Below are positions 5,187 to 11,321 of a DNA stretch of 11,321 bases, piece after piece. The notes under the pieces are model-generated. The model searched no databases. It was not told where the DNA came from and worked only from the letters and a program-made list of their open reading frames with translations. Origin of the DNA: Verrucomicrobiales bacterium (lineage in GTDB: Bacteria; Verrucomicrobiota; Verrucomicrobiia; Limisphaerales; UBA11320). Position numbers and translations under genes: made by a program. The stretch lies in contig DMJJ01000498.1 of NCBI GenBank assembly GCA_003452185.1, positions 1 to 11,321 of the forward strand. Reading direction: 5' to 3'. Every line of letters starts with the position of its first letter. The first letter of the stretch is position 1.

Positions 5187-8084
5187 TCATTCCTTGGTGA
5201 TGGCCTCGTCGAGATTCAGCAACACCCGCGAGACCACGGTGTACGCGGCCAGCTCGGTGGGGGTCGCCCCCTTGGGCGGGGTGACCGGGGCAGCCTTCCC
5301 GGTGGCGAGCTCCGCCGGGTTGACCCACCCGTCGGCGATCCGCTTCCGCTGCCGCTGCAGGAGTTGCTTGAGCTCCTTGAGCTCCGCGGGCGCGGGGGAC
5401 CGTCCCAGCACCCGCCGCACGGCGTAGCGGATCCGCAAGTCATCATCCCCTCCCCCATGCTCGAGCGCCTGCCGGGCCAGCGACTGCGCACACTCCATGA
5501 ACAGGACCTCGTTCAGGGTCGTGAGCGCCTGGAGCGGGGTGTTCGAACGGGCCCGGCGAACGCACGAGAAGTCGCCGTTCGGGGCATCAAAGTTCTGCAG
5601 CACGGGATACGGGACCGACCGGAACCGGAAGGTGTAGAGCGCACGGCGATACCGGTCGGCGCCGGTCGCCTCGGACCAGGTCTTGGGACCGTAGCTGGCC
5701 GGGGGCTGGAAAAGGAATCCAGGCGCAGGGGCAAAAATACTCGGGCCGCCGAGCGCCGGCGTCAGGAGGCCGCTGGTCGAGAGGGCCATGTCCCGGACCA
5801 GCTCCGCGTCGATCCGGAGACGGGGGCCGCGGGCGATCAGCTTGTTGTACGGGTCCCGGGCTTGAAGGGCCGGAGTCACGCGACTCGACTGCCGGTAGGC
5901 CGCCGAAGTGACGATCAAGCGGTGGAGGGCCTTGAGATCCCACCCCCGATCCATGAGCTCGCAAGCCATCCAGTCCAGGAGCTCCGGGTGCGTGGGAGCC
6001 GCGCTCTGCATCCCGAAGTCCTCGCTCGTCTTCACGATCCCGGTTCCAAAATAGGCCTGCCAGATCCGGTTCGCCTGCACCCGCGCGGTCGTGGGGGCCT
6101 TCCGGTCCACAAGCCACCGGGCAAAGGTGAGGCGGGAGGTGTCGGCCCCCGCCGGAAGCGGGTTGAGGAAGGCCGGAACCCCCGGGCCGACCTCCGTCGA
6201 GGGCTTGAGCCAGTCCCCCCGCTTGAGCATGCGCGTCGGGCGGGGCTCGTCCCCGGGCGCCTTTCCGGCCCGGGCCTCCAGGCTCAGGGTCGGGCTTCCC
6301 TCGGGCCACTGTTTCCAAAGTGCCTCGATCTTCTCGTTGGCCTCCCGAAACTCCGGAACCGTGGTCCGCCAATAGCTGAAGAGCACCGCCACCTGCGCGG
6401 GAGTCCTCTGGGGCCGGGGAAGGGAGAGGATCTCACGAACCCCCGCCGGGAGCGGGTCGGCCACCGCGTTCGTGGCGGCCGTGATCGAAATCCGGAACCG
6501 GCCCAGGTTGTGGTTCTGGTTGTCGTCGGAGTTCCATCCCCCGTGGTTCTGCTTCAGGTAGAAATTCAACACCGCGCCCTTCGGGAACGCGATCGGCTTC
6601 TCGGGGATGAACACCGCCTTGCGGGGCTGGTTGCGCCGGCCGGGACCGGCGTCGATCCCCCAGGCCGTGTCATCCTTGCCGTCGATCGCGAATTCCACCG
6701 GACCGTACGGCCGACGTTTCCCGCTCCGATCGTCAAACTCGGACTCCAGGTCCTTCTCCCCGTTGGCAAAATCGGCCGACGCCCGCACGAACTTCACCTT
6801 CACGCGGTTGGTCTCCTGGGCGGCATCCACCGCCTCGACCCCAAACTCGCTCAGGGCCGCCATCCCCTTGATCGACCGGCCCGGACCGTTGCACGGCAGG
6901 TTGGGATCGCACAGGTGCTCGAACCGGAATGCCCCGATGAACGGGGCCTCGTTGGTCCCCCGGAAATGGGCAGTCCACTGGGTCGGGGCGTAGCTCGCCG
7001 CCCGGACCGATCCGTCGCTCTGGTAGTAGTAGCGCTCCCCGTTGTCGCCGGCGTTGCGAATCTCCACGGGCGTCCAGACCGGCTGGTCGTTGCGAACCCC
7101 CTCCTCCCAGCGCGCCATCCGCTCCTCCCACCCGGGGAGGGTGTGACGCAGCCCTTCCTCCAGATCCCGGATCCCGCGCAGGAGATCGGCCCGCCGCTGC
7201 TCCTCCTGGGGAGTGTAGGCAACAAACGACGCCTCGTGGTCGTTGTTCAGGAAGGCGAACATCCGATAGTACTCCTCCTGGCTCAGGGGATCATACTTGT
7301 GCGAGTGGCACTGCCCGCACTGGATCGTCAAACCGAGGATGCTCTTCCCGATGCAATCCATCCGGTCGAACATGGCATCCATCCGGAACTGCTCCGGATC
7401 GACCCCCCCCTCCTCGTTCAGCATCGCGTTCCGGAGAAAACCCGTCGCAACCCGCCCCCCGGGCCCGGCCCCCGGGAGCTCGTCCCCCGCAAGCTGCTCG
7501 ATGATGAACCGGTCGTAGGGAAGGTTGCGATTCAGGGCGTCGACCACCCAGTCGCGGTAATGCCAGATGAAGCGGGGCTTGTCCTTCTCGAACCCGTCGG
7601 AGTCGGCATACCGGGCGGCGTCGAGCCAGAGGCGCCCCCACCGCTCCCCGAAATGGGGGGAGGCCAGGAGGCGGTCGACCTGCTTCTCGTAGGCATCCCG
7701 GCTCCGGTCCGCAAGGAAGGCATCCACCTCCTCGGGGGTCGGAGGAAGGCCGATCAGGTCGAGCGAGGCGCGGCGAAGCAGGGTCGGCCTGTCGGCCTCG
7801 GGCGACGGCTTGAGCCCCTCCCGGTCGAGGGTGGCCAGGATGAACCGATCGATCTCCCCCCGCGCCCAGGCGGGACTGGACACCTTGGGAAGCGCCGGCC
7901 GCACCGGGGGCTTGAACGCCCAGTGGCCCGAGGGGTCCTTTCGGTGGGTCACCTCAGGCTTTGCGGCGCCGGCCTCCGGGGCCTCGGCGGCCGAAAGGGG
8001 GAATGCCCCGGGGAGGCAGACGAACCCCAGGGACAGGACGAACCCCAGAGCCCCGACCGAACGATGGCAAGGAAGGCGGATCAT
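5187..8084 (-). CDS. DUF1549/DUF1553 (PSD1-type) exported protein with one heme c site
   Basis: This 965-residue exported protein is of the Planctomycete PSD1 type, with unknown molecular role. Residues 1-34 form a Sec signal peptide (hydrophobic 11-31, likely cleavage near LSAAEA). The DUF1549 domain (PSCyt2) covers about 72-285, including the family signature RRASLDLIGLPPTPEEVDAF (104-123), FGERWGRLWLDAARYADSDG, and one CxxCH heme c motif, CGQCH, at 256-260 followed by SHKYDPLSQEEYY. Residues about 335-560 look like a beta-rich lectin- or discoidin-like insert (NLGRFRISITAA near 526). DUF1553 covers about 645-925 (RLTFARWLVD, ANRIWQAYFGTGIV, PTHPELLDW, RSNTPLQALTTLNE). The N-terminal PSCyt1 heme domain of many relatives is absent: the mature protein starts close to the HWAFKPP stretch that normally follows it. 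No Shine-Dalgarno sequence precedes the ATG, but the signal peptide supports this start. The stop overlaps the upstream candidate start of DUF1501 as ATGA. Confidence 0.93.
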   Translation of the reverse strand: MIRLPCHRSVGALGFVLSLGFVCLPGAFPLSAAEAPEAGAAKPEVTHRKDPSGHWAFKPPVRPALPKVSSPAWARGEIDRFILATLDREGLKPSPEADRPTLLRRASLDLIGLPPTPEEVDAFLADRSRDAYEKQVDRLLASPHFGERWGRLWLDAARYADSDGFEKDKPRFIWHYRDWVVDALNRNLPYDRFIIEQLAGDELPGAGPGGRVATGFLRNAMLNEEGGVDPEQFRMDAMFDRMDCIGKSILGLTIQCGQCHSHKYDPLSQEEYYRMFAFLNNDHEASFVAYTPQEEQRRADLLRGIRDLEEGLRHTLPGWEERMARWEEGVRNDQPVWTPVEIRNAGDNGERYYYQSDGSVRAASYAPTQWTAHFRGTNEAPFIGAFRFEHLCDPNLPCNGPGRSIKGMAALSEFGVEAVDAAQETNRVKVKFVRASADFANGEKDLESEFDDRSGKRRPYGPVEFAIDGKDDTAWGIDAGPGRRNQPRKAVFIPEKPIAFPKGAVLNFYLKQNHGGWNSDDNQNHNLGRFRISITAATNAVADPLPAGVREILSLPRPQRTPAQVAVLFSYWRTTVPEFREANEKIEALWKQWPEGSPTLSLEARAGKAPGDEPRPTRMLKRGDWLKPSTEVGPGVPAFLNPLPAGADTSRLTFARWLVDRKAPTTARVQANRIWQAYFGTGIVKTSEDFGMQSAAPTHPELLDWMACELMDRGWDLKALHRLIVTSAAYRQSSRVTPALQARDPYNKLIARGPRLRIDAELVRDMALSTSGLLTPALGGPSIFAPAPGFLFQPPASYGPKTWSEATGADRYRRALYTFRFRSVPYPVLQNFDAPNGDFSCVRRARSNTPLQALTTLNEVLFMECAQSLARQALEHGGGDDDLRIRYAVRRVLGRSPAPAELKELKQLLQRQRKRIADGWVNPAELATGKAAPVTPPKGATPTELAAYTVVSRVLLNLDEAITKE

Positions 8085-8195
8085 GAAATGATGCTGCTTG
8101 GTGCTTCGTAGATAATGACACCAGAGGCCCCTCCGGGATTCAATGGAGTTTTCCCTTCCCGCACTTCACGGGCCGCCACCGCGGGATCCCGGGCC

Positions 8196-9551
8196 TCAAA
8201 TCTGCTCGAAATACCTCACCCGCTCCCAGTCGGTCACGGCGTCGTTGAACGCCTGGTGCTCGAGCCGCGCGTGGTGGACATAGAACTCCACCACCCCGTC
8301 CCCGAACGCCGAGCGGGCAAGGGGGGACCCGTCCATCAGGTCGGCCGCCTCCCTCAGGCTCGAGGGAAGCCGCGCGAGCTTCGGATCGACGTAGGCGTTG
8401 CCCACGTATTCCGGCCCGCAGTCGAGGTCCTCCCGAACCCCGGCCATCCCGGCGGCGAGCATCGCGGCGAACGCCAGGTACGGGTTGGCGTCGGCCCCGG
8501 GCATCCGGTTCTCCACCCGGAACCCGTTCCCATGCCCCACGATCCTGAACCCGCAGGTCCGGTTGTCGGTCGACCAGGCCATGCGGGTGGGAGCCCAGCT
8601 CCCGGCCTGGTACCGCTTGTAGCTGTTGATCGTCGGGCCGAAGCAGAGGCAGAGCTCGGGGCTGTACTTCATCAGCCCGCCGAGGAACTGCCGGAAGAGA
8701 CGCGACCCGCCCCCCTGCCCCCCCGCCTTCGGGTCCCAGAAGAGGTTGCGCCCCCCTTTCCAGAGGCTCATGTGGATGTGGCAGGAGTTCCCGGCCTCGG
8801 AGGCGGAGTACTTGGCCATGAAGGTCACCGCCTTTCCATGCTGCTCGGCGATCTCCCGGACCCCCTGCTTGAACACCACGTGCATGTCCCCCATGGGCAG
8901 GGGCTGGTCGTGGGTGAAATTGATCTCGTGCTGCCCCCGGCTCCACTCCCCCTTGCTGCTCTCGACGGGGACCCGGGCGGCGGTCATCCCGTTCCGGATC
9001 GCCCGCATGAGAGGCTCCTCGCGGGTGGGCTGCATCAGGTGGTAGTCGATCCGGTAGTCGCTCGAGGGTTGGAGCTCCCGGTACCCCGAGGTGAAGGCGG
9101 AGTGGTAGGTCTGGTTGAAGAGGTAGAACTCGAGCTCGCTGGCGCACTCGCAGGTCAGGCCTTTGCGGCCGAGGATCTCGAGCTGGCGGCGCAGGACCGA
9201 CCGGGGGGCCTCCTCCACCCGGTTGCCGTTGTGATGATGGAGATCGCAGAGGACAAAGGCCGCCCCGGGCTGCCACGGCAGGAGGCGAATCGTGGCGAGG
9301 TCGGGGCGCATCTCGAAGTCGCCGAAGCCCGACTCCCAGTTGGCCAGCTTGAAGCCCTCGAGCGGATCCATCGGGAGGTTCACCGTCAGCAGGTAGTTGC
9401 ACCCATGGGTGCCGTGTCGCGCCACCGACTTGAGGAAGAAGTCGGCCCGAAACCGCTTTCCGACCAGCCGTCCGAACGGATCGGCAAAGGCCACCACCAC
9501 GGTGTCGATGGCGCCGGACCGGACCTGCCGCGTGAGCTCCGCAATGTTCAT
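8196..9551 (-). CDS. Glutamine synthetase-like ligase (gamma-glutamyl-amine/PuuA-like class)
   Basis: This 451-residue cytosolic ATP-dependent ligase has the glutamine synthetase fold and probably joins glutamate to ammonia or an amine. The short N-terminal domain carries FADPFGRLVGKR (22-33); Asp24 is in the place of the ammonium-site Asp50 of GlnA. The catalytic domain shows SELEFYLF (138-145, metal-binding Glu), KGEWSRGQHEINF (200-212, metal-binding Glu201/Glu209), SCHIHMS (256-262, ATP-site His) and RVENRMPGADANPYLAF (345-361, the ExR and NPY signature). The Tyr adenylylation site near NLYxLPPEE of enterobacterial GlnA is absent: the region reads ARLPSSLREAADLM (393-406). Sequence style fits the non-canonical GS-like families (PuuA, GlnA3/4, GlnT) better than housekeeping GlnA, but the acceptor amine is unknown. 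It lies 32 bp downstream of the cytochrome/FG-GAP gene and is probably co-transcribed with it. The ATG at 9551 has only a weak AGG upstream. No active-site residue appears lost. Confidence 0.9.
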   Translation of the reverse strand: MNIAELTRQVRSGAIDTVVVAFADPFGRLVGKRFRADFFLKSVARHGTHGCNYLLTVNLPMDPLEGFKLANWESGFGDFEMRPDLATIRLLPWQPGAAFVLCDLHHHNGNRVEEAPRSVLRRQLEILGRKGLTCECASELEFYLFNQTYHSAFTSGYRELQPSSDYRIDYHLMQPTREEPLMRAIRNGMTAARVPVESSKGEWSRGQHEINFTHDQPLPMGDMHVVFKQGVREIAEQHGKAVTFMAKYSASEAGNSCHIHMSLWKGGRNLFWDPKAGGQGGGSRLFRQFLGGLMKYSPELCLCFGPTINSYKRYQAGSWAPTRMAWSTDNRTCGFRIVGHGNGFRVENRMPGADANPYLAFAAMLAAGMAGVREDLDCGPEYVGNAYVDPKLARLPSSLREAADLMDGSPLARSAFGDGVVEFYVHHARLEHQAFNDAVTDWERVRYFEQI

Positions 9552-9583
9552 GTTGTGAGCCTATCGCGGATCCCCGTCCGCAT

Positions 9584-11263
9584 TCAACGCCTCTCCTTGT
9601 CGCCTCGCTGCACCGGGTTGCGTTGCCCCCGCTCGACTCCGACGTTTTCCAGAAAGAGCAGTCCCGCCTCGTTCGTCAGCCACCCTTCCCGGATGGCTTG
9701 CGGGATTGGAACCGAGGCAGGTCCCTGGGTGAAGGAACCGAGGATGATATCCAGATCGCCGTCTCCATCGAGATCACCGGCTTCCATGGTCAACCAACGC
9801 CCCTGGGTTCCGAGTGGAATCGTGGAAGCCTTGAACTTCATACCGCCCAGGTTTTCAAGGTACAGGAACGCCTCCTCGGGCGACCGTCCGAAATCCGGAA
9901 AAAACGAGATCGCGGCAATATCCAGATCGCCATCGCCGTCAAAATCAGCAGCCACCGCCTTGAAGGCACCGTTCAACGGATAAAACCAGGCGAGGGAGAG
10001 CCCCCCGCGGCCGTCGTTGAGGTAAAGGCGAATACCGTGGTAGTTCTTGAATGGGGAGGCGTACTCACCATTGTCGCCGTTGGTGAGGAGCAGATCTAGG
10101 GCGCCATCCCCATTGAAGTCGATCCACTCAGCATGCGTGCATCCGTAGACGGGGGGGAATTGAAGCAGCGGGGTCTCTTCGAAGTCTTCACCCCCCGTCG
10201 GATCGAGCCGATACACGCCCTCGCGGGCCTGCGCCATCAAGACCAGAAGACTCTGACGCGCCCCGCGCCTGACAGGCGGAGCGAAGACACACAGGGCGCC
10301 GGGACGGCTCAGCAAGATGTGCTCGACATAGCCGCCTCCGGCAGATCGCCCGTACCAGCTCAACCTGCCCAGATAGTTCCCAAAGGACGCGACGACCAAG
10401 TCCTCATGTCCGTCGCCGTCCATGTCGACAAGGCTTGCCTCCACAGGCCGCTGCAGGCCCTCAAGGAGGGGCCGCACATGCCACGCTCGGCCAGATACCC
10501 CCTCCCGCACCAGAACGACGCGCCCATGCCGTGCATCCGAAGGGAATACATCTCCAACGAGCGTGACGTAGTGACCTTCGGGCCGAGACTCAATCGACGT
10601 TGGAGGACTCTCCATCGGCTCCCGATGGAGCACCCGGCCCCTGCGGTCGAGCAGATCGAGGCTTGGGGGCTGTGCCGTCCCGACCCAGAGACCGCGCCCC
10701 GCGGAATCCATGCGCACGAGAGTCACCCCAGGATGGGGGTTGGGACAGGGAATCACTCGAGGCTGGAATAGCCGGGACGTCGGAGCGATGGGTTCGCGTG
10801 AGGGCGGCGGCAATGCCGCGGCAGGTGCCGACGACTCGTAATAGTCGCAGATGGCGCGCCACTCCGATTCCGGCAGGAGCGGGGCATCGGGGAATATCCC
10901 GGCGCTCTTGAGGATCTCCCCATCAGGTCTTCGATCCAGATTCACACGCCCGACCCCGAGGAGAGGGGCCATCTTCCGCAGCGCGCCATCGCGCCAGGTG
11001 TCCCGATCCAGCAGCAGCGGCTCCGGGAAGAGGTGGCAGGCCAGGCAATAGTAGTGCGCAAGCCGGTACCCAAGGCGCAGCGCCTCCGGGGTGTCCGGGG
11101 GTGCGGGAGGAAGTTCCGGAGGCGGGGAAAGAGGGCCTGCTATCGGGGGCTTGGCGATCCAGAGCGTCGAGCCGCCTGGGGAAGCCGACGTCGCAGCCAA
11201 TGCGCCTGCTGCAAGCAACAGAGGTGCCGTGATCGACGCGATTATCTGGCAGCAGCGCCTCAT
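9584..11263 (-). CDS. Secreted cytochrome c/FG-GAP (VCBS) repeat protein
   Basis: This 559-residue exported protein has an N-terminal signal peptide (residues 1-24; MRRCC, then a hydrophobic run ending LLAAGALAA). A Pro-rich linker (39-56) leads into a small cytochrome c-like domain (about 60-145). The heme motif CLACH is at 73-77, and Met98 in RKMAP is a possible distal ligand. Residues from about 165 to 545 form FG-GAP/VCBS beta-propeller-type repeats with four calcium-loop motifs of DxDGDGxxD type: DMDGDGHED (280-288), DFNGDGALD (382-390), DFDGDGDLD (440-448) and DLDGDGDLD (497-505). FG-GAP proteins are extracellular or periplasmic binding scaffolds; pairing with a heme domain is seen in Verrucomicrobiota and Planctomycetes, with no settled function. 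The start is the ATG at 11263 just after GAAGGGA, and the signal peptide fits it. The gene is complete and apparently first in the minus-strand cluster. Its own promoter may lie beyond the window; the 58 bp visible upstream show no clear boxes. Confidence 0.9.
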   Translation of the reverse strand: MRRCCQIIASITAPLLLAAGALAATSASPGGSTLWIAKPPIAGPLSPPPELPPAPPDTPEALRLGYRLAHYYCLACHLFPEPLLLDRDTWRDGALRKMAPLLGVGRVNLDRRPDGEILKSAGIFPDAPLLPESEWRAICDYYESSAPAAALPPPSREPIAPTSRLFQPRVIPCPNPHPGVTLVRMDSAGRGLWVGTAQPPSLDLLDRRGRVLHREPMESPPTSIESRPEGHYVTLVGDVFPSDARHGRVVLVREGVSGRAWHVRPLLEGLQRPVEASLVDMDGDGHEDLVVASFGNYLGRLSWYGRSAGGGYVEHILLSRPGALCVFAPPVRRGARQSLLVLMAQAREGVYRLDPTGGEDFEETPLLQFPPVYGCTHAEWIDFNGDGALDLLLTNGDNGEYASPFKNYHGIRLYLNDGRGGLSLAWFYPLNGAFKAVAADFDGDGDLDIAAISFFPDFGRSPEEAFLYLENLGGMKFKASTIPLGTQGRWLTMEAGDLDGDGDLDIILGSFTQGPASVPIPQAIREGWLTNEAGLLFLENVGVERGQRNPVQRGDKERR

Positions 11264-11321
11264 TCCCTTCGTCCAGCGGGCATGCCGCCTGTCTGCCGCA
11301 CTTCGATCTGAGGGGTGTGGG

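Noticed and set aside
3268..5427. Plus-strand open frame of 719 codons opposite DUF1501
   Set aside because: Antisense shadow; it overlaps the end of the molybdoenzyme gene and all of the DUF1501 gene and has no recognisable motif.
5364..8111. Plus-strand open frame of 915 codons opposite the PSD1 gene
   Set aside because: Antisense shadow caused by GC-rich third positions; low-complexity Arg/Pro/Gly/Val translation without domains.
8111..8143. Possible promoter for the PSD1 gene: TTGAAT (8143-8138) with a CATTAT-like -10
   Set aside because: The spacing to the best -10 is about 20 bp and the match is poor, so it is not supported as a separate promoter.
8182..8191. 10-bp palindrome CGGGATCCCG just after the glutamine synthetase-like stop
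   Set aside because: Too short, with no loop or T-tract; not enough for a terminator or operator call.
9747..9931. 14-bp direct repeat ATATCCAGATCGCC at 9747-9760 and 9918-9931
   Set aside because: Both copies encode the same GDLDI stretch of two calcium loops, 57 codons apart; this is a coding repeat, not a separate DNA element.
8115..9983. Plus-strand open frame of 622 codons opposite the glutamine synthetase-like gene
   Set aside because: Antisense shadow spanning two real minus-strand genes; no family resemblance.

Overview
The window is GC-rich and densely coded. It suggests a member of the PVC group (Planctomycetes/Verrucomicrobiota), more likely Verrucomicrobiota. The main reason is the adjacent pair of a DUF1549/DUF1553 ('PSD1-type') protein and a Tat-targeted DUF1501 protein, which is expanded in that group. 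A secreted cytochrome c fused to FG-GAP/VCBS repeats, also common there, supports this. The phylum is inferred from gene content only. No RNA gene, CRISPR array, insertion sequence or phage gene was seen.

Left part: the acetyl-CoA synthetase gene acs (minus strand) begins at 1880 and runs off the left edge about a dozen codons before its regulatory lysine. It has a good sigma70-type promoter (1907-1934), with the -10 box in the middle of a GC-rich inverted repeat. A 231-bp divergent region separates it from a plus-strand two-gene unit. That unit encodes a four-helix membrane cytochrome b (2112-2876) and, overlapping it by ATGA, a Tat-exported molybdopterin oxidoreductase of the sulfite oxidase/MsrP fold (2873-3634). 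Together they look like a membrane-bound periplasmic redox enzyme linked to the quinone pool.

Right part: four genes on the minus strand converge on the molybdoenzyme unit. In transcription order they are a secreted cytochrome c/FG-GAP protein (11263-9584), a glutamine synthetase-like ligase (9551-8196), a DUF1549/DUF1553 protein with one CxxCH heme site (8084-5187), and a DUF1501 protein (5178 or 5190 down to 3721). The gaps are 32 bp, 111 bp and an ATGA overlap, so the first two and last two are probably co-transcribed pairs. All four could form one unit.

The named families are recognisable and nothing here is clearly a new system. The least understood parts are the DUF1549/1553-DUF1501 pair, whose biochemical role is unsettled, and the pairing of a cytosolic glutamate-amine ligase-like enzyme with an exported heme/calcium-loop protein.
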